Assembly: GCF_004745945.1 (NCBI RefSeq) | Contig: NZ_SRLE01000016.1 | Coordinates: forward strand, 1-64,000 | DNA: 64,000 nucleotides | Origin: Mangrovimicrobium sediminis | Lineage (GTDB): Bacteria > Pseudomonadota > Gammaproteobacteria > Pseudomonadales > Halieaceae | Direction: 5' to 3' | The notes under the pieces: generated by a model | What the model saw: the letters and a program-made list of their open reading frames with translations, nothing else | The model's database searches: none | Told to the model about the DNA's origin: nothing | Part shown: positions 25,639 through 34,085 of the stretch, piece by piece | Layout: each line of letters starts with the position of its first letter | How positions within the stretch are numbered: position 1 is the stretch's first letter | Made by a program: the position numbers and the translations under genes

Positions 25639-27069
25639 ATGCGCGAATACCTGAAATTCTATATCGACGGCCAGTGGGTCGACCCCATCGAGCACACCGT
25701 GGGCACGCCCATCAACCCGGCCACCGAGGAACCCTCCGGCAAGATCGCCCTGGGCGGCAAGGCCGACGTGGACCGTGCGGTAAAGGCCGCACGCAAAGCC
25801 TTCGCCAGCTGGTCGCAGACCACCCGCGAGGAGCGTATCGCGGTACTGGAGCGCGTGCTCGAGGAGTACAACAAGCGCGGCGCAGACCTCGGCGCCGCGA
25901 TCACCGAGGAAATGGGCGCGCCCGCGGCGCTGGCCGGCGGCTTCCACATCCAACTCGGCTGGGGCCACCTGACCACCGCCATCGAAGTGCTGAAGACCTT
26001 TCCCTTCGAGGAGCAGCACGGCACAACCATGATCGCCAAGGACCCGATCGGCGTGTGCGGCATGATCACGCCCTGGAACTGGCCGATCAACCAGGTTACG
26101 GTCAAGGTGTTCCCGGCGCTGGCCACCGGCTGCACCGTGGTGCTCAAGCCCTCCCAGGAGGCGCACTACTCGGCGCAGATCCTGGCCGAGATCTTCGACG
26201 CGGCCGGCGTGCCGCCGGGCGTGTTCAACATGATCCAGGGCCGCGGCTCGGTGGTCGGCGAGGCGATCTCCTCCCACCCCGACGTCGATCTGGTATCCAT
26301 CACCGGCTCCGAATCCGCCGGCATCCAGGTGGCAGTGAACGCGGCCACCAGCGTCAAGCGCGTGTGCCAGGAGCTGGGCGGCAAGAGCGCGCATATCATT
26401 CTCGATGACGAGCAACTGGCGGCCAACGTGGCCGGTGGCGTCGCCGGGGTGATGATGAACTCCGGCCAGACCTGCAGCGCGGCCACCCGCATGCTGGTGC
26501 CGAAGGCGCGTATGGACGAGGCCATTGCCGCGGCGAAGGAAGCTGCCGAGGGCACTACCGTCGGCGATCCCAACAGCGAGAGCACGGCCATGGGCCCGGT
26601 GGTGTCGCGCAGCCAGTTCGACTCCATCCAGGGTTACATCGAGAAGGGCATCGACGAGGGCGCCACCCTGGTCGCCGGCGGTCCCGGGCGCCCGGAGGGC
26701 CTGGAAAAAGGCTTCTACGTGAAGCCCACGGTATTCGCCAACGTCAGCAATGGCATGGTCATCGCGCGCGAGGAGATCTTCGGCCCGGTGCTGTGCATCA
26801 TCGGCTACGACGACCTCGACGACGCGGTGGCCATCGCCAACGACTCGGATTTCGGCCTCGCCGGCAACGTCTCCGGCGTCGACCTCGACACCGCCCGCGA
26901 TGTCGCCCGCCGACTGCGCACCGGCGCCATCTACATCAACGGCGGCTTCGACTTCCACGCGCCCTTCGGCGGTTTCAAGAAGAGCGGCAACGGTCGCGAG
27001 TGGGGCGAGTACGGCTTCCACGAGTACATCGAGATCAAGGCCCTGGTCGGCTACGAGCCCGCCAGCTGA
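25639..27069 (+). CDS. NAD(P)-dependent aldehyde dehydrogenase
   Basis: A 476-aa ALDH-superfamily enzyme oxidising an aldehyde to its acid. The catalytic Cys is in MNSGQTCSAATRM (about 279), the general-base Glu in CQELGGKSAHI (about 246), and the cofactor region shows PWNWPINQV (about 145) and FTGS-like SITGSESAG (about 222). The ATG at 25639 follows AGGAA. It lies directly after the TPP-lyase terminator, which suggests but does not prove that it handles the lyase product. Confidence 0.92.
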   Translation: MREYLKFYIDGQWVDPIEHTVGTPINPATEEPSGKIALGGKADVDRAVKAARKAFASWSQTTREERIAVLERVLEEYNKRGADLGAAITEEMGAPAALAGGFHIQLGWGHLTTAIEVLKTFPFEEQHGTTMIAKDPIGVCGMITPWNWPINQVTVKVFPALATGCTVVLKPSQEAHYSAQILAEIFDAAGVPPGVFNMIQGRGSVVGEAISSHPDVDLVSITGSESAGIQVAVNAATSVKRVCQELGGKSAHIILDDEQLAANVAGGVAGVMMNSGQTCSAATRMLVPKARMDEAIAAAKEAAEGTTVGDPNSESTAMGPVVSRSQFDSIQGYIEKGIDEGATLVAGGPGRPEGLEKGFYVKPTVFANVSNGMVIAREEIFGPVLCIIGYDDLDDAVAIANDSDFGLAGNVSGVDLDTARDVARRLRTGAIYINGGFDFHAPFGGFKKSGNGREWGEYGFHEYIEIKALVGYEPAS

Positions 27070-27100
27070 TCGCGTTTCCCCTCCCCGGGTCGTTCACGCA

Positions 27101-27129
27101 TTGACTATTGAAACGACTCGGGTGACAAT
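27101..27129 (+). promoter_or_regulatory. Sigma-70-like promoter with conserved spacer (copy 1)
   Basis: TTGACT (27101-27106), a 17-bp spacer, then GACAAT (27124-27129). The spacer ATTGAAACGACTCGGGT is nearly the same as in the promoter at 29943 (ATTGAAACACCTTGGGT), which argues for a protein-binding site inside the spacer as well as a promoter. It lies 78 bp upstream of the flavoprotein start. Confidence 0.6.
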
Positions 27130-27206
27130 TTTTCCAGCGCGTGCGGGTCCTCGCGGCCCGCACCGCCAAACCGCATAACAATAATCCCGCTGGACAGGAG
27201 TCCGCG

Positions 27207-28904
27207 ATGCTGAACAACCCCCCTGCACACTGGGACCTTGAGGTCGACGTCGTCGCCATCGGTTCCGGGATCGGCGGCCTCTCCGCGGCCATCACCGCCC
27301 ACGACCACGGCGGCAGCGCCCTGGTGCTGGAACGCGCCAGCCAGCTCGGCGGCGTCACGGCGCTGTCCATGGGCGAGGTCTGGGTGGCCGGCAACCACCT
27401 GGCCGCGGCACTGGGCATCGAGGATTCCGTCGACAACGGTTTCAACTACCTGCGCACCCTGTCCATGGGCTACGGCGACGAACGCGCCATGCTCAACTTC
27501 GTCGTGCACTCCCCGGTAGCGCTGCGCTACTTCGAGGAGAAGATCGGCCTGCGCATGGCGGTGATCGAGGACTGCCCGGACTACTACTACCGCCACAACG
27601 CCCACGCGGTGGCCGCCGGGCGCATGCTGGAAGTGCTGCCATTCCCCGGCGAATCGCTGGGCGAATGGCAGTCGCACACGCGGGTCTCGCCGCAGGTGCC
27701 CTTCGGCATGACCCACGCGGACATGAGCGCCGGCGGCGGCACCGCCAACATGCTGCGCTGGGACTACGCCGTGATGGGTGACCGGCTGGCCAAGGATGAG
27801 CGCTGCCTCGGCCCGGGCCTGGCCGCTGCCTTCGTCAAGGGCGCGCTGGACCGCGGCATCGCCATCCACAGCAGTACCAGCGCCGAAGAGTTGATCGGCG
27901 ATGGCGAGCGCATCATCGGTGTGCGCGCGGTGCGCGACGGCAAGGACATCTTCATCCGCGCCAACAAGGGCGTGGTGGTCGCGGTGAGCAGCTACGAGCG
28001 CAACCCGGACCTGAACAAGACCCTCAGCCAGCAACTGGATATCGGCTCCATGGTGTTCTCCACGGTGGATGGCGCGAATTTCCGCCTGGCCTGCCCGGCG
28101 GGGGCGCGCATCGCGCGGGTGCCGGACATCACCTCCATGTGCTTCCACGTGCCCGGCGAGGAGGACGACGAGGGCCAGCCCCTGTGGCGCCCCACCCTGC
28201 CGTTCATCGGCCAGCCGCACGTCATCGTGGTCAACGCCGCCGGCAGGCGCTTCGGCAACGAGGCCTTCTACCGGGACTTCTACTACCAGGTGGACCGCAT
28301 CGACGGCTCCGCCCAGGCCCACCCGAACTTCCCCTGTTGGGCACTACTGGACAGCCAGGCGCGGGAGAAATACCCCTTCGGTTCAGTGATGCCCGGCCAG
28401 GACTGGCCCGATGGCCTGGGCGTGGTCGCCGACACGCTGGAGGAACTGGCGCAAAAGACCGGTATCGACGCGGCGGCGCTGTCCACCACCGTGGCGGACT
28501 TCAACACCCACGCCGCGCGCGGCGAGGACCCGGTGTTCGGCCGCGGCACCCACCCCTGGAGCGTGTGGATGTGCGGCGACCCCTACCACGAACCCAACGC
28601 CAACCTCGGCACCCTGGCCAAACCGCCGTTCTACGCGGTGCAACTGCGGCGCATGGGCGGCTCGGCGATTCCCGCCGCCGGCCTGCTGGCGGATCAGCAC
28701 TGCCGCGCGGTGGGCTGGGATGAAAAACCCATCGAGGGCCTGTACGTGGCCGGCAACTCCATGGCGCGCATGGAAACCGGCGCGGTGATGCAAAGCGGCA
28801 TCTCCAACGCCCGCGGCATGACCCACGGCTACCTCGCCGCCCGCCACGCCCTGGGCCAGCCCAGCGAGTTGCTGGACGCCGAGGCACGGCGTCTGGCGGG
28901 CTGA
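27207..28904 (+). CDS. FAD-dependent oxidoreductase, KstD/fumarate-reductase flavoprotein family
   Basis: A 565-aa flavoprotein. The dinucleotide motif is AIGSGIGGLSAA (about 17-28) followed by ERASQLGG; near the C-terminus GLYVAGNSMARMETG binds FAD. The family includes 3-ketosteroid dehydrogenases and fumarate reductases, which add or remove a C=C next to a carbonyl. The general arrangement suits a KstD-like dehydrogenase of a cyclic ketone, but the assignment is by family only. The ATG at 27207 follows CAGGAG. Two NTF2-like genes follow with short gaps, forming a three-gene operon from the 27101 promoter. Confidence 0.85.
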   Translation: MLNNPPAHWDLEVDVVAIGSGIGGLSAAITAHDHGGSALVLERASQLGGVTALSMGEVWVAGNHLAAALGIEDSVDNGFNYLRTLSMGYGDERAMLNFVVHSPVALRYFEEKIGLRMAVIEDCPDYYYRHNAHAVAAGRMLEVLPFPGESLGEWQSHTRVSPQVPFGMTHADMSAGGGTANMLRWDYAVMGDRLAKDERCLGPGLAAAFVKGALDRGIAIHSSTSAEELIGDGERIIGVRAVRDGKDIFIRANKGVVVAVSSYERNPDLNKTLSQQLDIGSMVFSTVDGANFRLACPAGARIARVPDITSMCFHVPGEEDDEGQPLWRPTLPFIGQPHVIVVNAAGRRFGNEAFYRDFYYQVDRIDGSAQAHPNFPCWALLDSQAREKYPFGSVMPGQDWPDGLGVVADTLEELAQKTGIDAAALSTTVADFNTHAARGEDPVFGRGTHPWSVWMCGDPYHEPNANLGTLAKPPFYAVQLRRMGGSAIPAAGLLADQHCRAVGWDEKPIEGLYVAGNSMARMETGAVMQSGISNARGMTHGYLAARHALGQPSELLDAEARRLAG

Positions 28905-28965
28905 ACACCGGACAATAACAAGCGCGCGGCGCACGACCGCCGCGGCAAGCGAGAGGCACACGCAG

Positions 28966-29376
28966 ATGAGCGACAACAACACGCAGGTAGTACTGGATTT
29001 CATCGACGCCATGGGCCGCGGCGACCCGGAGCGGGCGGCGGACCTGATCACCGAGGACGCCTACACCCTGGCCAAGGGCTTCGGCAACTTCGCCGGCGTG
29101 CGCGAGCGCGAGACCATCCTGGCGACCATCGGCGCCTTCCGCCAGCTGATGCCCGCGGGCATGCAGCCCGAGATCAAGAGCACCATCGCCCAGGGCGACA
29201 AGGTGGTGGTGGAATTCGTCGGCAACGGCACCCTGGTCAACGGCGACGACTACAGCAACGAGTACTGCATGGTCTTCACCCTGCGCGACGGCCGCATCTG
29301 CCAGGTCAACGAATACTTCTGCACCATCCTCGCGGACCGCGTGCTGTGGCCGCTGGTACAGCAGGCCGGTGTGTAA
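28966..29376 (+). CDS. SnoaL/NTF2-like (ketosteroid-isomerase-like) protein, 136 aa
   Basis: Small NTF2-fold protein: VLDFIDAMGRGDPERAADLI opens it, then strands such as KVVVEFVGNGTLVNG and the typical FTLRDGRICQVNEYF near the C-terminus. Family members are isomerases, dehydratases or hydrolases on cyclic substrates, often limonene-epoxide hydrolase- or KSI-like. Next to a KstD-like flavoprotein a double-bond isomerase role is attractive (inference). It is followed 10 bp later by another NTF2-like gene. Confidence 0.78.
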   Translation: MSDNNTQVVLDFIDAMGRGDPERAADLITEDAYTLAKGFGNFAGVRERETILATIGAFRQLMPAGMQPEIKSTIAQGDKVVVEFVGNGTLVNGDDYSNEYCMVFTLRDGRICQVNEYFCTILADRVLWPLVQQAGV

Positions 29377-29386
29377 GGGGGCGGTC

Positions 29387-29815
29387 ATGACCGACGAGGA
29401 ACTCAGGGCCCGCGAAGCCATCCGCCACACCATGTCGGTGTACTCGATCGCCGGCGACGAATTCGACGCCGACACCTTCCTCGGCTGCTTCACCGCGGAT
29501 GCGGTGCTCGCCTTCACCGACTTCCCCGGCATGGGCAACCTGCGCATGGAGGGCCGCGAGGCGATCGGCGAATTCATCGGCGGCTGGTTCAGCGCGGTGA
29601 CCAGCGGTGCGGCGCCGCTGCCCGGTGGCTTCATGCGCCACCACATCACCACCTGCCGCATCGACCTCGAGGACGCGGACCACGCTCGGGCGCACAGCTA
29701 CTGCATCGAGTTCAACCGCAACGGCGCCGAGCACTGCGGCACCTACAGCGACCACTTCCGCCGCGAGGACGGGCGCTGGCTGATCGCCAGTCGCACCTGG
29801 ACGCCGGATAACTGA
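29387..29815 (+). CDS. SnoaL/NTF2-like protein, 142 aa
   Basis: A third NTF2-fold protein. AREAIRHTMSVYSIAGDEFD and CFTADAVLAFTDFPGMGNL match the bile-acid 7-dehydratase/SnoaL-4 pattern of helix plus conserved acidic strand; FMRHHITTCRIDLED in the middle carries a His pair typical of dehydratases of this group. The ATG at 29387 follows AAGGGGG. It ends its operon; no obvious terminator, and a new promoter begins 128 bp later. Confidence 0.78.
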   Translation: MTDEELRAREAIRHTMSVYSIAGDEFDADTFLGCFTADAVLAFTDFPGMGNLRMEGREAIGEFIGGWFSAVTSGAAPLPGGFMRHHITTCRIDLEDADHARAHSYCIEFNRNGAEHCGTYSDHFRREDGRWLIASRTWTPDN

Positions 29816-29942
29816 GGCGCACGCCTCACCCGTCCACACCTGCGCCGCGGCCTGCCCGCTCCGGGCGCGCCCAGCTCCAATACACCGCACCGCGCTATAC
29901 CCTGCCGCGGCCGGGTTACCAGTCGTGGGCGGGGCGCCCAGC

Positions 29943-29971
29943 TTTACTATTGAAACACCTTGGGTGACAAT
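29943..29971 (+). promoter_or_regulatory. Sigma-70-like promoter with conserved spacer (copy 2)
   Basis: TTTACT (29943-29948), 17-bp spacer, GACAAT (29966-29971). Element order, spacer length and most spacer bases equal the promoter at 27101. It lies 44 bp upstream of the SDR start at 30015, so two neighbouring operons are probably co-regulated. Confidence 0.6.
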
Positions 29972-30014
29972 AATTGGCTTCCCCAACAACTAATACTAAA
30001 CACACGGGAGCAGC

Positions 30015-30878
30015 ATGACGGACATCAGTGGAAGAACCGCCGTGGTCACCGGCGGCGGCAGCGGCATCGGCCGCGGGCTGGCCGAGGCGCTGGCTGCCGA
30101 GGGCGCCGCAGTAGCGGTAGCCGACATTATCCTGGAGAACGCGCAGGCGGTGGCCGAGGCGATCAACGCCGCCGGCGGCAGGGCGATGGCGGTGCACTGC
30201 GATGTCTGCGAGCGCGATTCCGTATTCGCCATGAAGGCCGCGATCAACGCGGAACTGGGACCCGTGTCCCTGTTGTTCGCCAACGCCGGTGCCACCTCTT
30301 TCGAGCGCATCACCGACATGGAAGTGAACGACGTCGACTGGATCATCCAGGTCAACCTGATGGGCGTGACCAACTGCCTGCTGGCGTTCTACCCGGACAT
30401 GGTCGCCGCCCGCGACGGGCACATCTTCGCCACCGCCTCCACCGCCGGCCTGATGCCCACCTTCGTGCCCTACCACGCGCCCTATTCCGCGGCCAAGCTG
30501 GGGATTATCGGCATGCTGCTGAACCTCAGCGTCGAGGCCGCCGAGTTCGGTATCGGCAGCACCGTGCTGTGCCCCGGCGGTGTGCAGAGCGGCATGAAGG
30601 ACAACAACGCCCGCTACCGGCCGGAGCGCTTCGGCGGGCCCGGCGAGGGCGGCGTGCGCGTACCGAAAGAATTCGTCGCCCACGACGACCTGGTGTTCCG
30701 CCCGCCGGAGGAGGTCGCCGAACTGTGCCTGCAGGCGGTGCGCAACAACCGCCTGATGGTGATCACCGACGGCCGCATGCGCAAGACCTTCGACGACAGC
30801 TACTACCAGATCGTCCAGCAGGCCTTCGACGACGTCGACCGCTTCGATCGCGCCCTGGCCGAGCGGGCGGCGGGCTAG
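30015..30878 (+). CDS. Short-chain dehydrogenase/reductase
   Basis: A 287-aa SDR. Cofactor motif TGGGSGIGRG (about 12-21), NAG at about 96-98, catalytic Ser region ATASTAGLMP (about 142) and Tyr/Lys in YSAAKLG (about 158-162). AVADIILEN after the second strand has Asp at the end, favouring NAD(H). The ATG follows GGGAG. Followed by TauD and an alpha/beta hydrolase in one apparent operon. Probably interconverts an alcohol and a ketone in the pathway. Confidence 0.9.
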   Translation: MTDISGRTAVVTGGGSGIGRGLAEALAAEGAAVAVADIILENAQAVAEAINAAGGRAMAVHCDVCERDSVFAMKAAINAELGPVSLLFANAGATSFERITDMEVNDVDWIIQVNLMGVTNCLLAFYPDMVAARDGHIFATASTAGLMPTFVPYHAPYSAAKLGIIGMLLNLSVEAAEFGIGSTVLCPGGVQSGMKDNNARYRPERFGGPGEGGVRVPKEFVAHDDLVFRPPEEVAELCLQAVRNNRLMVITDGRMRKTFDDSYYQIVQQAFDDVDRFDRALAERAAG

Positions 30879-30914
30879 TCCCGACCACCGCCGGCTCGCA
30901 GGGAGAGAAAGCCG

Positions 30915-31874
30915 ATGGGTGCGCTGCAGGTCACCGCGCTGAACGACACGCTGGCCAGCGGCGTGCGCATCGAGGGCCTGACCATGGACCTGCTGCAGCG
31001 GGCCGTGGTTCACGAGCAGATCAACCGCCTGTTCCAGAAGCACGGCCTGCTGGTGTTCACCGGCGTCGAACCCAGCAGCGACATACACCTGGCCCTCAGC
31101 CTGGTGTTCGGCCCGCTCAAGGAACACCCCAGCGCCTCCACACCGCGCGTCGATGCCCAGCGCCTGCCCGGCGTCATCGACATGGCCTACCGGCCGGGCA
31201 GCGGCGGCCAGGTGAAGCTGGCCGGACGACCCCTGGCCCAGTGGCTGCCCTGGCACTTCGATCACTGCTACAACGACGAGCTGAACCGCGGCGGCGTGCT
31301 GCGCGCGCTGCAGGTGCCACCCGGCGGCGGCGAGACCGGGTTTGTCGACGGCGTCGAGCTCTACAAACGCCTGCCCATGACCCTGCGCCGGGCCATCGAG
31401 GGCGAGCGCATCCTCTATTCCCTGGATGTCGATCTCGACAAGCTGCGCTTCGGCCGCCCGGCGCAACTGGTGGAGACCGTGCGCAAACCCGGCGCGGCGC
31501 AGGTCGCCGAGGACGCCCGGCGCATGCCGCGGGCCATGCACCCCGCGGTGTGGGTGCGCCCCTCCGGCGAGAAGGTGCTGCACGTCTCGCCGTGGATGGC
31601 CCTGGGGATTGCCGGGCGTGAAAACGTCGAAGGGGATGCGCTGCTCGAGTCCGTGTGCCGGCACACAAACGACGCCGCGCAGTCCTGCAGCTACTTCCAC
31701 CGCTGGCAGCTCGACGATATGCTCGTCTGGGACAACTGGCGCTACCTGCACGCGGTCTCCGGCAGCGACCCGGCCCACCCGCGACACATGCAGCGCACCA
31801 CCATCCAGGGTGACTACGGCCTGGGCTGCTTCGAGCACGACCACAGCGGCGACGCCCTGGAAATGACGGTTTAG
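30915..31874 (+). CDS. TauD/TfdA-family Fe(II)/2-oxoglutarate dioxygenase (2 of 5)
   Basis: A 319-aa dioxygenase. The facial triad is in LPWHFDHCYNDELN (HxD about 114-116) and YLHAVSG (distal His about 279); Arg in MQRTTIQGDYGLG (about 296) should hold 2-oxoglutarate. These contexts are shared with the TauD at 34086 but not with the three shorter TauDs, so the window has two TauD subgroups. Length is slightly above the family norm. GGGAGAG precedes the ATG. It is the middle gene of SDR-TauD-hydrolase. Confidence 0.9.
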   Translation: MGALQVTALNDTLASGVRIEGLTMDLLQRAVVHEQINRLFQKHGLLVFTGVEPSSDIHLALSLVFGPLKEHPSASTPRVDAQRLPGVIDMAYRPGSGGQVKLAGRPLAQWLPWHFDHCYNDELNRGGVLRALQVPPGGGETGFVDGVELYKRLPMTLRRAIEGERILYSLDVDLDKLRFGRPAQLVETVRKPGAAQVAEDARRMPRAMHPAVWVRPSGEKVLHVSPWMALGIAGRENVEGDALLESVCRHTNDAAQSCSYFHRWQLDDMLVWDNWRYLHAVSGSDPAHPRHMQRTTIQGDYGLGCFEHDHSGDALEMTV

Positions 31875-31928
31875 GCCGGCCCTGACTCACGCAACACAAC
31901 GCAACGCATCACAACACAAGGAGAACCC

Positions 31929-32789
31929 ATGGCGCGCATCGACATCGATGGCATCGGCATCGACTACGAACTGTTTGGCGAACCCGGCGCACCGGCGGTG
32001 GTGTTCACCCCCGGCGGGCGCTTCCCGCGGGACACCCAGGGCCTGCCGCAGCTGGCGCAGCTGATGGTCGACAGCGGCCGCCGTGTCCTGCTGTGGGATC
32101 GCCCCAACTGCGGCGGCTCCGACATCTGCTTCGATGCGCCCAGCGAATCCGGTATGCAGGCGGATGCGCTGGTCGGGCTGCTGCGCGCCCTGGACCTCGG
32201 CCCCATCGCCATGATGGGCGGCTCTGGCGGTTCGCGCATTGCCCTGCTGGCGGCGGCCGCGGCGCCGGAGCTGGTTTCGCACGTGGCGGTGTGGTGGATC
32301 AGCGGCGGGCCCATCTCACTGGCGCAACTGGCCGCCTACTACTGCGGCGATTCCGCCATGGCCGCCGCCCGCGGCGGTATGGAGGCGGTAGCGGCGCTGC
32401 CGGGGTGGAGCGAGCAGATCGCCCGCAACCCCAAGAACCGCGAGATCATCCTGGCCCAGGACGCGGACGCGTTCATCGCGCGCATGCAGCAGTGGGCCGC
32501 GGCTTACGCCTACTCGGAGACCTCTCCGGTGCCGGGCATGGGCGAGGCTGAATTCGGCCGCCTGAGTATGCCAACCCTGGTGTTCCGCAGTGGCAAGAGC
32601 GACATCAGCCACACCCGGCGCACCAGCGAGTGGGTGCACGAGATGATTCCCGGTTCCCAACTGGTAGAGCCGCCGTGGCCAGACCAGGAGTGGAACAACT
32701 GCTCGCTGATCCCGCTGGAGCCCGGGCGCGGGCGCTTCGAGCGCTGGCCGCTGCTGGCGCCGCAGCTGATCGACTTTATCGGCGGCTGA
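31929..32789 (+). CDS. Alpha/beta-hydrolase fold protein with possible altered triad
   Basis: A 286-aa protein. The nucleophile elbow MMGGSGGSRIALL (about 98) and the acid in RSGKSDISHT (about 222) fit an alpha/beta hydrolase. The catalytic His expected after the last strand is not evident: the segment reads SQLVEPPWPDQEWNN with Trp and Asp there. It may use another residue, such as the His in DISHT or WVHEM, or may not be a classical hydrolase. AAGGAG precedes the ATG. Its place after TauD suits ester or lactone cleavage. Confidence 0.8.
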   Translation: MARIDIDGIGIDYELFGEPGAPAVVFTPGGRFPRDTQGLPQLAQLMVDSGRRVLLWDRPNCGGSDICFDAPSESGMQADALVGLLRALDLGPIAMMGGSGGSRIALLAAAAAPELVSHVAVWWISGGPISLAQLAAYYCGDSAMAAARGGMEAVAALPGWSEQIARNPKNREIILAQDADAFIARMQQWAAAYAYSETSPVPGMGEAEFGRLSMPTLVFRSGKSDISHTRRTSEWVHEMIPGSQLVEPPWPDQEWNNCSLIPLEPGRGRFERWPLLAPQLIDFIGG

Positions 32790-32996
32790 GCGGCGCGCCC
32801 TGCCGCAGCGACCGCCCGAGAGCGGCGGGATCGCCGGCGATTTTTTCGACGTTGCGTGCGGGGGGCCGCACGCCCTGCGGGCATGGGATTCACCCGCCAA
32901 CTGCCCTAGAATGCCCGCATAACCAGTACGCAATCACTGCCCGGCGCAACTGCCGGGCCGCCCGGCAGCAGCCGCGCAACACACGGGGAACCATCT

Positions 32997-33683
32997 ATGC
33001 CGCCAAGCAAGCCCGCCGGCCAGACCGCGAGCAAACCCGCGCCAAAGAGCCGGCCCGGGCCCGGGCGACCGACGCGCGAGCAGGCCCAGGAGCGCAACCT
33101 CGAACTGCTGGACAGGGCGCTGGACCTGTTCCTGGAAAAGGGCTTCGAGCGCACCACCATCGAGGGCATCGCCAGCTCGGTGGGCATGGCCAAGCGCACC
33201 GTGTATTCCCTCTACGGCGACAAGAAATCCCTGTTCAAGGCCTCGCTGGAGCGCGCCATCAACGACTGGATCGTGCCCATCGACGTGCTGCGCGCGGCGG
33301 AGAGCGACGACCTCGAGAAAACCCTGCTGAAAATCGGCAATATCCTGGTCGACAACATGCTCACCCCGGAGGGGCTGCGCCTGCTGCGCATCACCAACGC
33401 CGAGGCCTACCACCTGCCGGAGATCGGCGCCTACACCTATGCCATGGGCACCGGTCCCACCCTGGAGTATCTGGCCGGGCTGTTCACCCGGCGCCTGAAA
33501 GCGCAGGGCATGAAACGCCGCCAGGCGCAGGATGCCGCCCTCGCCTTCCTCGACCTGGTGGTCGGCGGCCCCGCCAGCTCCACGGTGTGGGGCGTGCCCA
33601 TGGAGGACCGCGAGATCGCCCGCCACACGCGCTACTGCGTGCGCCTGTTCCTGCGCGGGCTGCAGGGTGCCGGCGCCGGCTGA
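32997..33683 (+). CDS. TetR-family transcriptional regulator
   Basis: A 228-aa regulator with a basic, Pro-rich N-terminal tail (residues 1-28) before the helix-turn-helix TTIEGIASSVGMAKRTVYSL (about 49-68) and YGDKKSLF. The C-terminal ligand-binding domain is helical. It stands alone, 207 bp after the hydrolase gene and about 400 bp before the TauD pair, and may control either neighbour. GGGGA before the ATG supports the start. Confidence 0.9.
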   Translation: MPPSKPAGQTASKPAPKSRPGPGRPTREQAQERNLELLDRALDLFLEKGFERTTIEGIASSVGMAKRTVYSLYGDKKSLFKASLERAINDWIVPIDVLRAAESDDLEKTLLKIGNILVDNMLTPEGLRLLRITNAEAYHLPEIGAYTYAMGTGPTLEYLAGLFTRRLKAQGMKRRQAQDAALAFLDLVVGGPASSTVWGVPMEDREIARHTRYCVRLFLRGLQGAGAG

Positions 33684-33732
33684 CCGGCCTTCCCTGCCGA
33701 TCTTCTCTACTGGCCGGCGCCAGCCCGGTTCC

Positions 33733-33777
33733 GTTCCTGCTGGCTGCGTTCCTGCTGGCTGCGTTCCTGCCGGCTGT
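33733..33777. repeat. 15-bp tandem repeat, three copies
   Basis: GTTCCTGCTGGCTGC occurs twice exactly and a third time with two changes, followed by a partial fourth copy. It is in the intergenic region after the TetR gene. It is slippage-type DNA and has no spacers, so it is not CRISPR-like. Confidence 0.85.
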
Positions 33778-33870
33778 CTTCCTGCCCTGCCGTCACCACC
33801 TCGCCACACGACGCTTTCGCCAACCCCGCATCACCGGCCTGTCGATAGCTGCCAGGGCCCGGCCACTATC

Positions 33871-33905
33871 TAGTAATGAAACGGGCACGGTGTTATTATT
33901 TTGGC
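33871..33905 (+). promoter_or_regulatory. Weaker third relative of the 27101/29943 promoter element
   Basis: TAATGAAACGGGCACGGTG, followed by TTATTATTTT, resembles the TTGAAAC-N6-GGTGACAAT core of the two stronger copies with the same spacing between TGAAAC and GGTG. It lies about 180 bp upstream of the TauD pair. The match is partial. Confidence 0.35.
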
Positions 33906-34085
33906 CGCACAACCCAGCGACGGTGACGGCGACAGACAATACTGATCGCCGCGTGGTGCCAGATGGCCGGCGGGCGCGGCGGACGGCGTGAGTTACACTT
34001 TACTCTCGCCCCCGCATCGCAGGACGGGTGTGGGCTTGCGGCGTACTGCACCACTTCGATACCACGCTTTACAGGAAATCGGGCC

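Noticed and set aside
27207-28904. Specific call of 3-ketosteroid 1-dehydrogenase
   Set aside because: Family membership is clear but active-site Tyr positions cannot be aligned by eye and no steroid ring-cleavage genes are nearby; left as KstD-like.
33733-33777. Possible CRISPR-like array
   Set aside because: Units are 15 bp and directly abut with no spacers; it is a short tandem repeat.
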